Position numbers and translations under genes: made by a program. Below, one piece after another: positions 45,578 to 55,632 of a DNA stretch of 64,000 nt. The notes beneath the pieces were generated by a model, which saw nothing but the letters and a program-made list of their open reading frames with translations, ran no database searches and had not been told where the DNA came from. Source of the DNA: Exophiala sp. HKRS030 (Eukaryota; Ascomycota; Eurotiomycetes; Chaetothyriales; Herpotrichiellaceae). Positions within the stretch are counted from its first letter, which is position 1; every line of letters starts with the position of its first letter. The stretch spans positions 124,001 to 188,000 of the forward strand of contig JAHWDD010000013.1 in the NCBI GenBank assembly GCA_023897205.1, in the 5' to 3' direction.

Positions 45578-46444
45578 TCAGGTAGTCCTCGCGACTGGCT
45601 TCTCCGCCCTCCAAAGGAAGAAAGCACAAATGTTGACAACCTTGAGCGCCGCAGCCGTCCACAGTGCGCCGGCCAGTCCGACGGAACTATGAGCCCATAG
45701 TCCCCCGAAGATAGCGCCGGCCAACAACAGCAGCGGTGCGGCGGCCCTTCGGTTCCTCTCGACGTTTTGCGTGAGTCCTGCCATCAACAAAGGATCCGAG
45801 AACAAGTCGCAATAGATGCTCGTCAGGACAACACTCGTGAGACTGTTGTACTGCAGCGCGCGACTGACCACAGCTTGACCGCTGCTCTGGAATGCCACGA
45901 ATGCCAACGGCACCAGAACCTCCCACCGCAACTCGTTCTCGGACCCTTGATCGATCGTGACCACGACGCCCGCGACGACGACCAGGAGCAACTGGAACCC
46001 AAACGAAGCCATGAGCACCCAGCGCTTCTTGGGGGAGAAGAAGCGATGGAAGCGGGCAAAACAAAACGACCCGGCACAGAACGAGGCGATGGAGAGGAGC
46101 GACCTGATCCATCTCGTGCCCTTGGTCGGCTCGATCAACCCGAGGCCCGTGTAGACGGTGTTGCCGGTCTGCATACTGACAAAGGAACCCCAGATGAAGA
46201 CGGCCGAGCTGTCGAGCAGACCGGTGATGACGTACGAGAGCAACAACAAGAGATCAGCCCATCGCTTGTCAATGTCTTCGGTGAGATACTCGGTCAACGG
46301 CACGACGCCATGGGATCCGCGAACCTTGCCGTGTAGAAGGGGCTGCTCTTCATTGTCCGACGAAGATACTTGGTTGGGTCCAGAGCGAGCATCTCCAGAT
46401 GACCCGTTGAGAGTGCCGTATCCGTTGGCGGGAGCCGAGGTCAT
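45578..46444 (-). CDS. DUF1275 (YoaK-like) membrane protein
   Basis: A single-exon gene of 288 aa with about six hydrophobic segments from residue 60 on (LLLLLSYVITGLLDSSAVFI; SIASFCAGSFCF; LLLVVVAGVVV; VPLAFVAFQ; APLLLLAGAIF; ALWTAAALKVVNI). The motifs GLLDSSAVFIWGSFVSMQTGN and RALQYNSLTSVVLTSIYCDL are diagnostic for DUF1275. The N-terminal 55 residues are hydrophilic. Function of the family is unknown; a transporter or small-molecule channel role is often guessed. It shares a divergent promoter with the oxalate decarboxylase. Confidence 0.85.
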   Translation of the reverse strand: MTSAPANGYGTLNGSSGDARSGPNQVSSSDNEEQPLLHGKVRGSHGVVPLTEYLTEDIDKRWADLLLLLSYVITGLLDSSAVFIWGSFVSMQTGNTVYTGLGLIEPTKGTRWIRSLLSIASFCAGSFCFARFHRFFSPKKRWVLMASFGFQLLLVVVAGVVVTIDQGSENELRWEVLVPLAFVAFQSSGQAVVSRALQYNSLTSVVLTSIYCDLFSDPLLMAGLTQNVERNRRAAAPLLLLAGAIFGGLWAHSSVGLAGALWTAAALKVVNICAFFLWRAEKPVARTT

Positions 46445-47054
46445 GGTGGTGGACGGCTGGACTGATAGTGCGTCTTGTCGCCGTGGTCCTTATGGCCTGA
46501 CTTGGAAGTACAATCCTCGTGATCAAGTGACTCGAATCGAATTGAGATGATCGTGGTTTGTAGCGAGGAAGTGTGACGAGGGAACGGAAAATCCTAGTAG
46601 ACCAAAGAAGTGGCGCTTGGCGCGAAGCAGGAAGGCGTAAGTCGGGTCGAGGTACGAGAGTAGGCGAGAAGGGAGAAGAGAGGAGAGAAGATTCGGCAAG
46701 CAAGAGAGAGAGAGAGAGAAATGGACGAGATAAACAATCTGCCGGATGGGATTCTTTATGTTGTAACGAGGGAGATTGACAACAATAATGCTGATAGTTG
46801 TGACGAAGGGATTGAACGGTTTGGGGTGACTCTGTTTCTTTCCCCGGTCGATCTCAGAACCCCCGCATAATCGTTTATCCGGGAGACATCATGACGTCCG
46901 CCCCCAGTACATTTTACATATAATACGGAGCACTACCTGGGTATCTCTCACCCACAACCCTGAACCATTTACCCCGGCCCTTTTTACATTTTTGTTTCTT
47001 GTGCCTTGCTTCTTATCTGAAAAGGATACACGAGGACAAAGAAGGTATACTAAG
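46445..47054. promoter_or_regulatory. Divergent promoter of the DUF1275 and oxalate decarboxylase genes
   Basis: A 610-base shared 5' region with an (AG)8 microsatellite at 46703-46718. No gene seen. Confidence 0.45.
46703..46718. repeat. (AG)n microsatellite
   Basis: Eight AG units in the divergent promoter region. Confidence 0.9.
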
Positions 47055-48625
47055 ATGAAGTTCTCTTCGTGGTCACTCTCACTGCTCCTGGCGGGCACCA
47101 CTACCATTGCAGCCCCGACCATAGACTGGACGACTTCACACCTACAACGACCCATTGAAGACAACACAAAAAGCGGCAAGAACCCGTACACCCCAGGCAA
47201 CAAAGACCCGTTCGACCACAAGGTCGACTCGTGGGCCGAGAAGCTTCAGCCTCTGCCATGGCGAAACGGACAAGGTGCCACCATGATGGGTCCCCGCAAC
47301 AAGGACCGAGAGAGGCAGAACCCGGACATGCTTCGACCCCCCAGCACCGACCACGGTAGTCTGCCCAACATGAGGTGGAGTTTTGCAGACTCGCACATTA
47401 GAATCGAGGTAAGTCGGGGCAAGACGTACTTCAAAAACCTCTGTTCCTATATGCCGTGACGGAAGGGGGAAAAACAGCCTCTAACTTTGTGTGTGTTTTC
47501 TCTTCAGGAAGGTGGATGGACCCGACAGACCACGGTTCGCGAACTGGGTTCGTCGGTCGAGATCGCCGGTGTCAACATGCGTCTGGACCACGGCGTCATT
47601 CGTGAACTTCACTGGCACAAGCAAGCCGAATGGGCCTACGTTTTGGAAGGGAGTGTCCGAGTCACGGCCCTCGACACCGAGGGTGGTCAATTCATCGACG
47701 ACCTCCAAAAGGGTGACTTGTGGTATTTCCCGTCCGGTCATCCCCATTCCCTGCAAGGCCTGAGTCCCAACGGTACCGAGTTTCTGTTGGTCTTTGACGA
47801 TGGGAACTTTGACGAGGAATCCACATTTTTATTGACGGATTGGTTGAGTAAGTTTTGAGCTCTCTCTCTCTCTCTCTCTTCGTCTTACCGCCCCATCCAC
47901 GATGAGAAAATGCACACGTTTCCAGTTCTGACGCCCACGTTCTAGTCCACACGCCCAAATCCGTCCTGGCCGAGAACTTCCGCCTGGCGCCGGAGGTGTT
48001 CAAGGCGATCCCCAAGTCCGAAAAGTACATCTTCCAGGGGTCCATCCCGGGGTCGATCGAGGACGAGGAACCGAGGGGCGCCAACGTCAAGAAGTCCCGA
48101 CTCCAGTTCACCCACAAGATGCTGGACCAGGAACCCCTCAACACCACCGGCGGGCTCGTCAGGATCACCGACTCGACCAACTTCCCCATCAGCAAGACCA
48201 TCGCCGCCGCCCACCTCGACATCGGCCCGGGGTCCATGCGGGAGATGCACTGGCACCCCAACGCCGACGAGTGGTCCTTCTTCATCTCGGGTCGGGCCCG
48301 GGTCACCGTCTTCGCCGCCGACGGGACCGCCCGCACGTTCGACTTCGTGGCCGGCGACGTCGGGGTCATCCCCCGCAACATGGGCCACTTCATCGAGAAC
48401 CTCAGCGACGACGAGCCCGTCGAGGTGCTCGAGATCTTCAAGGCCGACAAGTTCCAAGACTTCTCGTTGTTCCAGTGGATGGGTGAAACCCCCAGGCGGA
48501 TGGTGGCCGATCATATCTTCGCCGACGACCCGGTGGCGGCCAAGAAGTTCCTCGACGCCGTCGACAATCCGGTCGAAGATCCCATCCGATCCGTGCCTCA
48601 CGTAGGGAAGACCGGTATGGATTGA
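47055..48625 (+). CDS. Secreted bicupin oxalate decarboxylase
   Basis: A Mn-dependent enzyme converting oxalate to formate and CO2. Exons 47055-47408, 47508-47847 and 47946-48625 join in frame to 457 aa. Signal peptide [20 protein letters not shown]. The first cupin has [15 protein letters not shown] and [12 protein letters not shown]; the second has [16 protein letters not shown] and [11 protein letters not shown]; each supplies three His and one Glu for a Mn ion. The lid between them reads DEEST where bacterial OxdC has SENST; its Glu-Ser-Thr suits decarboxylase chemistry better than oxidase chemistry, but this is an inference. The length and two-cupin layout match fungal oxalate decarboxylases. 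The last exon is GC-rich with strong NNC codon bias. Confidence 0.88.
47860..47879. repeat. (CT)n microsatellite in an intron
   Basis: About ten CT units inside the second intron of the oxalate decarboxylase gene, just after the donor. Confidence 0.9.
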
Positions 48626-49117
48626 GTGAGTGAGTGGGTGGCCAGAAGTGATAATTGGAAAAAAAAAGGTCTCCAAGAACGGAGCTTTTTTCCCCTTTCC
48701 AGAAAATGTAAAAAATAAAAACGGACACGCACACACAGCCACATTAGAAAGTAAGCAGCTGCTCTCCGTCGTACGAAGGGGCCCGTGGCTTGTCTCTCAG
48801 AAAGATCCATCCTTTGGGAGTATTCCGTAAGAGTAAACCCCCTGTCCGGCAGAACGTTTAACCCCACTAAATTTGTAGATTTTGGTGCGGACTACGGAGT
48901 AAGGTATGAGGGTTCAGTTACGGAGTAAAGGAGTAATGATTGTACACTATGTACTCCGTAATTTATACTGTACATACTTCTGCGTCGAAACTGAGCCTCC
49001 GAATAAGAAACACTTTGCCCGTTGGGGACTCCGAATTCGGTACTCGTAGTCATACTCATAGTCAGAGGTGTTATCCGCCGGGATATACGGAGTACTAGTA
49101 AACGCCCTCAAAGATAC
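48626..49117. other. Convergent spacer with TACGGAGTA motif cluster
   Basis: A 492-base spacer with no gene. An A8 run lies at 48660-48667. Four exact TACGGAGTA/TACTCCGTA copies lie within 202 bp (see the separate repeat entry). Confidence 0.5.
48893..49094. repeat. Cluster of TACGGAGTA / TACTCCGTA motifs
   Basis: Exact copies at 48893-48901, 48919-48927, 48952-48960 (inverse) and 49086-49094. One further copy elsewhere in the window is at 11705-11713. The 9-mer is nearly palindromic with TACTCCGTA. It may be a remnant of a small inverted-repeat element or a shared 3' regulatory motif. Confidence 0.7.
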
Positions 49118-50890
49118 CTAGTGATCAATGTATATCCTTCCCTCATATGCACCTAACAAAAATGTCCTGTCGTCCCCAGTCTGTTCGCTCTGCAAGCTTG
49201 GACTTGTCGCAATCAACACGCTTTGTCCCATCTCCTTTATCAACGCTCCAACGGTCTCTGAAATCACCATTTCATCCGCCGAGAAATTAAGCACGACCAA
49301 TGCCCTTTTCTGTGTGTCCAAGCTGCTGGTTTTGACATAGCTAAACACCTTCTCGTTCTTGCTGTCAAGCAGGTCGAACGTGCCGTGGACAAAAACATCA
49401 GCATAATATTTCCGTAGCTTCAACATGTCTCGGTAAAATGATAGCACACTCTTTGGATCTCGCAACTGCTTGGCGGCATTAATCTTCGGATAATTATCGT
49501 GGGCCCTCATCCACGGCGTGGCATCGGGTGCGGTGAAGCCTCCATGGGGAGAATCATCCCACTGGAAAGGGATGCGAGAATGATCTCGAGCCAGGATCTG
49601 GAGACCATTCATGACCTTTTCGACCCGCTCGGGATCTCCGCTTTGTTCTGCTTCCTGATAGAAATTATTGCTCTCAATGTCCTTGTACTCTTCTATCGGC
49701 CAATTCCTAGGCATATTGGTCATACCGATCTCTTGGCCTTGATACAAGAATAATGTGCCCGTCAAGGTCGCCTGCCAGAGAGCGATCATCTTGGCCGAAG
49801 TCTCCCAGTGTTGCACGAGGGAGTCATTACCGAATCTCGAGACCGCTCTCCCGTTGTCGTGGTTCTCGCAAAACACTGTCGTCCATCCGTCTGTACCCTC
49901 GATGAACTTCTGCCACCTCTCCACAAAAGTCTTGAGAGTCGTCAATTTCCATGGTTGAAAGTCATACTTGCTTCCGAACCCATCTCCGGTCCCGAGTCGG
50001 ATCATGTCGAATTGAAATACCATGTTCAATTCACGCTCGCCGGCACTGACATAATCCAGCACTTGTCGCGGATCGGGAGTGTTAGATAATTCCCCGACGG
50101 TGACTGTGTCGTAGTGATCAAGCACCTTGGTGTTCATTTCCTTCAGGAATTCGTGGATTCGAGGCCCGTTGCACCACATTTCCGGAGCTTGCTGCCATTC
50201 ACTGTTGGGGTCCGTCATCTTTGCATCGACAAACTCCGTACGTTTGCTGTACTTGTTGACTGTGTCCACCCGGAAACCATCCACGCCTCGGTCCAGCCAG
50301 AAGCGCATGGCGTTGTCGTAGATGGCCTGTCGACAGGCCTCATTGTCCCAATTGAGATCGGGTTGGTCTGACGCGTAGAGATGCAGATAGTATTCTTTTG
50401 TGAGTTCGTCCCACGTCCAGGTTCCACCGGCAAAGTAACTACGCCAATTGGTTGGCGGTCGCCTGTTGCCGTCTTGATCATAGCGTGCCGGCTTCCAGAT
50501 ATACCAGTTTCGTTTGGGATTGTCCTTCGAAGAGCGAGATTCCTTGAACCACTCATGTTCTTTCGAGGTATGATTGACCACAAGATCCAAAATCAGTTTC
50601 ATTCCTCTCGAGTGACATCCTTCCACCAAACTGTCGACGTCTTCAACTGTGCCATATGGAGCATACACCTTCTGGTAATCGGAGATGTCGTATCCCATGT
50701 CAGCTTGAGGACTCTCAAACATAGGTGATAGCCACACGACATCGACCCCTAGAGTGCTAAGGTAATCAAGTTTTGATACCAGTCCAGGTATATCGCCCCA
50801 GCCATCGCCATTCGAGTCCTTAAAGCTGGCAGGATAGACTTGATAAATTATGGCATCTTTCCACCAAGGATGGGATATTCTCGAGATCAT
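49118..50890 (-). CDS. Cytosolic GH13 alpha-glucosidase (maltase)
   Basis: A single-exon gene of 590 aa starting at MISRISHPWW; an in-frame Met at 50935 would add 15 residues. No signal peptide, so it should act on imported sugar. GH13 features: IIYQVYPASFKDSNGDGWGD at the N-terminus, DLVVNHTSKEH (region I), nucleophile Asp209 in GFRVDTVN, acid/base Glu267 in VGELSN, and Asp345 in CENHDN. The residue after the nucleophile is Thr, which in this subfamily is associated with alpha-1,4 (maltase) specificity, while Val marks alpha-1,6 enzymes. It is divergent from an alpha-glucoside permease with a regulator two genes away, forming a MAL-type cluster. Confidence 0.9.
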   Translation of the reverse strand: MISRISHPWWKDAIIYQVYPASFKDSNGDGWGDIPGLVSKLDYLSTLGVDVVWLSPMFESPQADMGYDISDYQKVYAPYGTVEDVDSLVEGCHSRGMKLILDLVVNHTSKEHEWFKESRSSKDNPKRNWYIWKPARYDQDGNRRPPTNWRSYFAGGTWTWDELTKEYYLHLYASDQPDLNWDNEACRQAIYDNAMRFWLDRGVDGFRVDTVNKYSKRTEFVDAKMTDPNSEWQQAPEMWCNGPRIHEFLKEMNTKVLDHYDTVTVGELSNTPDPRQVLDYVSAGERELNMVFQFDMIRLGTGDGFGSKYDFQPWKLTTLKTFVERWQKFIEGTDGWTTVFCENHDNGRAVSRFGNDSLVQHWETSAKMIALWQATLTGTLFLYQGQEIGMTNMPRNWPIEEYKDIESNNFYQEAEQSGDPERVEKVMNGLQILARDHSRIPFQWDDSPHGGFTAPDATPWMRAHDNYPKINAAKQLRDPKSVLSFYRDMLKLRKYYADVFVHGTFDLLDSKNEKVFSYVKTSSLDTQKRALVVLNFSADEMVISETVGALIKEMGQSVLIATSPSLQSEQTGDDRTFLLGAYEGRIYIDH

Positions 50891-51564
50891 TATCGTCAAA
50901 ATGTGGATGGCACAACTTGAAAGATCAGAATTCAAGTGTCTCGAGTCATGCGAACGAGGGGTTTAATGATCAGAATGCGGATGAGAATTTCGTCTCGGCT
51001 GGATTGGGTGCCTCGGATCTTGATACAGCATCGGGACAAGGTCAACAAGAGGAGGCACTCTGCTTTTTGTCACCTTTACTCTGAGGCCAGCACGCTGAGC
51101 CGAAACAAATGCTCTCCGTGTATTCTCCGACTGTGCCAACATTCACTCCGAAACAAGGTCCGGCATAGTATTAGGATATGGTTGCGACGGTCGATCGTCG
51201 ACCTCCGACTTGCCTCCGGCTCGGCATGCAGGACAATGGCAATGTGGCGTCCAGATAGAACCATGTAGCCAATCAAGGATGGAGATTGGAGGTCGTCCCA
51301 TGCGTCAGAACCAGCTTGTTGACAATCATCTGCAAACTCCACATATTTTCTTTGCATATTGTTCTTCTCCATGCGGAGAACATGGTCTGATAGATCGCAT
51401 GGAAGGGAACCGGAAAGTGCTTTCGTAGCAGAGGCGAAGACAGATATAAGACTCCGTCAGCCGCAATGCGAGAGATACCGTCGTCTGAATTTCTCCATTG
51501 CTCATTTCGTCTTGTTCTTGCTCACACAGGAGATAAGTCCCTCAGGTTAGTGTGAATTTCAACC
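50891..51564. promoter_or_regulatory. Divergent MAL promoter between alpha-glucosidase and permease
   Basis: A 674-base shared 5' region. It contains CCG-N8-CCG at 51205-51218, which on the other strand is CGG-N8-CGG, the AmyR consensus, and CCG-N9-CCG at 51148-51162, which resembles the yeast MAL-activator spacing. No gene seen. Confidence 0.6.
51205..51218 (-). promoter_or_regulatory. CGG-N8-CGG, predicted AmyR/MalR-type site
   Basis: Direct CGG repeat with 8-nt spacing read on the minus strand, about 315 bp upstream of the alpha-glucosidase start and 350 bp from the permease start. Confidence 0.55.
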
Positions 51565-53446
51565 ATGTCTGCAGACAACAAAGCCGTCCCTATGGATGCC
51601 GACCATGACGAGACCGTTCCTAGCAATGGCAGGAAGGACACTGCCATAGACCAACATGCCCTCAGCCACGAGGCTCAACAAGGTGCCAATTCCGAACACA
51701 CCATGAGTCTCATGAAAGCCATCAAATTGTATCCCAAGGCTATCGCATGGTCGATCCTTCTCTCCTCGACGTTGATCATGGAAGGATATGATCTCGCATT
51801 GCTTGGAAGTCTGTACGCCTCTCCAGAGTTCAACAAGAAATACGGCACCTACAGTGTGGACAAAGAGAAATGGCAAATATCTGCGGCCTGGCAGTCTGGA
51901 TTATCAAACGGTGCTCGGGCGGGAGAAATCTTTGGTCTCATCATCGCCGGTTGGGTGTCCGACAGATATGGGTACAAGATGACAACCATCGGATCGCTTA
52001 TCTTCATGATATGCTTTATATTCATTCTTGTTTTCGCTCCCAACTTAAAAGTCCTCGTTGTTGGAGAGATACTCTGCGGTATGTATAGAGTATAGACCTT
52101 GTGAACGTCGACTTCTGCTAATATACACCCTAAGGGATGCCCTGGGGTGCTTTCCAGTCCGTAACACCCGCTTACGCCTCAGAGGTTGCACCAACGGTAC
52201 TCAGACCTTATCTTACCACCTTCATCAATAGTAAGTAAGCAAGTCTCGTGTCAGGCATCCGGGCTGATACCTTTGCAGTGTGCTGGGTGATTGGCCAATT
52301 TTTTGCGGCTGCTGTTAATCGCAGCTCTGTGAACCGGACAGATGAGTGGGCATATCGTCTCCCATTCACGATCCAGTTCCTGTGGCCCGCCCTGATCATC
52401 GGAGGTGTTGTATTTGCCCCTGAATCCCCGTGGTGGCATGTTCGCCATGGCAATCGAGCCGCCGCAAAAAAGTCCTTGCTTAGACTTACCTCCCGCAATG
52501 AGCCGAATTTTAATGCCGATGAGACCATTGCTCTGATCGAGCACACCAACGAGATGGAAAAGTCCATGAGCGAAGGCGTAACGTATCGAGACTGCTTCAA
52601 GGGTGTAGATCTTAGAAGAACCGAGATCGTGGTAGGCATCTGGTTGGTACAAACTCTGGGTGGTCAAAACCTGATGGGATACTTTGCCTATTTTCTGTGA
52701 GTCTTCTTCTGAACCTTCTGTTTCTCAGCTGACTTGCATGGAAGTACTCAAGCTGGGATGGACCCAACCAATTCTTTCTCGTTGTCTATGGGACAATATG
52801 CCCTCGGTATCATCGGAACTGCGGGTTCTTGGTTCTTGATGAGCAAACTTGGGAGACGGACGATCCATTTTAGTGGCCTCTGCGCACAATTCACGCTCTT
52901 GATCATCGTGGGATGTCTGTCCTTTGCAACATCGAACAATGCAACCTGGGCGATTGGTGCAATGCTGGTAGTCTTCACATTCGTGTATGACTTCACTGTT
53001 GGACCAGTGACCTACTCCCTGGTTTCGGAACTGTCTTCAACCCGGTTGAAGGCGAAGACAATCGTACTTGCTCGAGCAGCTTACAACGCCAGTAACATCT
53101 TTGTGAACGTCATGACGAACTATCAACTGAGTTCGACAGCCTGGGACTGGAGCTCACGTGCCGCTTTCTTCTGGGCAGGAAGCTGTCTCCTCTCAGCAGT
53201 CTGGGTATTCTTCCGTCTTCCAGAACCCAAGGTGAGCCTTTCAGTGTCGAATCCGAGACTTGAAGCGCTGACTTGATGACTTTGTAGGGACGAACATACG
53301 CGGAACTTGACATTCTATTCGAAAGACGTATCTCTGCCCGCAAATTCGCATCGACCAAGATTGACCCTTATACTGAGTATACAACGCCAGAGAAGAGGCT
53401 GTCCATGGGTACAGAGGAGCTAGATGTTGTCCTAGACAAGCACTGA
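51565..53446 (+). CDS. Alpha-glucoside (maltose-type) MFS permease
   Basis: A 12-TM proton symporter of the sugar-porter family. Exons 51565-52078, 52135-52230, 52279-52696, 52745-53231 and 53288-53446 join in frame to 557 aa. Family features: [20 protein letters not shown] in TM1, where this GYD motif marks maltose permeases; [11 protein letters not shown] after TM2; [10 protein letters not shown] after TM6; [15 protein letters not shown] in TM7; and [10 protein letters not shown]. The hydrophilic N-tail is about 55 residues. It would import maltose or related disaccharides for the adjacent cytosolic alpha-glucosidase. Confidence 0.87.
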
Positions 53447-53528
53447 AGGACTGCCTCTGGGGTTGTGGCAGAATCGAAGTACAGAAGAATAAATTGCGGC
53501 CTGAAACGATATGCCTTTACATCTGTTG

Positions 53529-55266
53529 TCAAGTCTTCTTCTGGTCGAAATCCATAAAAAGTTGCTTGCTTGCAGGCAAGTGTATGTGGCGAGAAATTGG
53601 TGCCACCATGCTAGGAAGCATTTGATCAACCTTAGTTACCAATAGAGGCAGATATTTGTCAGAACCTCCGGGTAATTTTGCGATCAGTGAGAAGAAGTGT
53701 TTCAAGTTGTCTTCAGGTCCGATTTCAAATCCGTTGGACTTGACATCTTCCATAGGTATGCAGGAGATGACATCAATAAGCGTACAAGTAATGTCGAATA
53801 CCTTCTCCGTCAATCCGATACCATGCATCTGCATGCTATGATGCGGAAGCTTCCAGGTTGAGATTGCCAAATCTTGTGCAATCTTGAGAGGATAGCGGAA
53901 GGTGAGATTCTCGTGCACCGCGTCGCTTGATAGGTATCCCAGCATTGTACATAACTGCCAAATGATCGTTCTGAGCCATTGTTGTGAAACGCGAATATTG
54001 GCAAGCTGAGTGTCGACGACATCTAAGGATGCAGGAACACCAGTGCGGATCTTCTGCTCTAGCTCAACGAGATACCTGGAGGAGCATGTAGTACTGGCTC
54101 TGTTCCATAAACTGATGAAGTAGTCGTCGATCGGCCTGAAAAGCTCGGCTAGGCATCGAAAGCCAACTAGATTAGGACTTTTTCTCGTCGCTCTTTTAAT
54201 GCTTGGACTTTGTGGTGTGATCTGTAGAGTGATAGGCCGCCGCCGGCGGATTGCGTGGGACCTGTCTATGATCAGAGAATTCAATGAGAGATGCGTGAGC
54301 TGCTGACCTTTCAGATATCAATAGTAGCCAGAACAGCGGACCGAACATTTCGTCAAGATCTTCATTTGCAGAGTCCATAGTGGCCGCTATGTATAGAGTG
54401 GTGGTTTCACGAAGCAAATACCATGCTTGTCTATGTTTGCCTAACGCCGAATGACATCCATAGATGAAAAAGATCAGAAAGAGTGTCTGCAAGCTAGGGA
54501 TGGCCAGCGAATCCAGATGCCCTCGAATCGCAAGAGCTTCTTTCAGCAAGGCTTGACCATATTCTGATGGCTTCTGATGAACTCCTGCCACTGCTAAATA
54601 GCTTTCGCTGATCATGTCTGTCTGAAGAAGAACAAACGCACAAAACGCACATACTAGACCATATGCTTCATCGTCGTTATTGTGCGTGGCGGCAGAGACC
54701 GTCTGTTCGATAAGTTCGGCATTCAAAATAGGCACGGTTGAACTCAAGTCGTACAAGAAGACTCCTGCAAATTCATCAACCACGCGATTGGGTTGCAACC
54801 CTGCATTCCGCGTAAACCGAGGTTTCGTGGATGAAGTATCCACTTGGGGACTCGTGATGGATTCAGGAAGATTAGAGAACGTGGGAGACGTGTAATTGAG
54901 GCTGTCGAAAGGTAAAGGTAGCAAGTTTTCAGGCCGTGAAACAATTACAGCGCCGACACCGATGGGCGTTGGAAGCCGCTCTGAGTGAGGTCTGGGTTCA
55001 CTAGCTCCATACAACAGTCCTGGTTGATCTTGCTGGCTTGTGGAAGACGAATGATCTGTCTGGGATAAGATCGTTGTCTCTTGAGAGTTGCGGATTTCGT
55101 TGATGACATGAGCACTTGCTCCTTTGCGGCCCTTTCGCTGTCTCGTGGTCAGGAAAGTGCATTTGAGACCTGCGTCGAGGCATGAAGCACATGGTTGACC
55201 CAGGCTGCATTTAACCTTCCTCCGCCGACAAGCGTCACAAGCCTTTGAGACAGCGGCACGCCTCAT
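53529..55266 (-). CDS. Zn2Cys6 transcription factor, AmyR/MalR-like
   Basis: Probable activator of the neighbouring alpha-glucoside genes. Exons 55266-54308 and 54261-53529 join in frame to 563 aa. The zinc cluster is right at the N-terminus: Cys10, 13, 20, 26, 29 and 36 (CX2CX6CX5CX2CX6C), followed by the basic linker RQRKGRKGASAHVINEIR, a pattern shared by AmyR, MalR and yeast MAL activators. The intron donor is GTCAGC and the acceptor ATAGACAG, which restores SERSHAIRRRRPITL, equivalent to a conserved stretch of the regulator family. It is convergent with the permease (82-bp gap). Confidence 0.83.
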
Positions 55267-55632
55267 AGTAGTAAGACAAAGAGCATTGATATGAACCAAG
55301 GCATCGCAATCCGTGTGCCGGGCAATGTGAAGAAGCCGGTGTTCGAGAAATGACCCAGATATCAAGTACTGCGGTGACCAAAATATGTACGTAGGCTCGG
55401 CACACCTCCCTCGAACAAGAGCAGTGCTGGCTTAGTGTAAATAAATAGAGACTAACTCTGCTAAGTGCAACAATGCCGAGGCTGATGCCAGTTCCAGGTA
55501 ATTCGATATATGGACACGGAATACGAGTACTTCTAGATATAAGTACGTACAGTTTCACCATGAGACTTGAATAAACAGACGGTCTACACGTTGCAAAATG
55601 GACGATGAAGGCTTGTGCTAAGTCGATACCCC
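55267..55632. promoter_or_regulatory. Divergent promoter between two Zn2Cys6 genes
   Basis: A 366-base shared 5' region. No gene seen. Confidence 0.4.

Noticed and set aside
55615..55632. Start of the Zn2Cys6 protein at a GTG at 55615
   Set aside because: Nuclear fungal genes rarely start at GTG. The ATG at 55633 precedes the zinc cluster by a normal distance.
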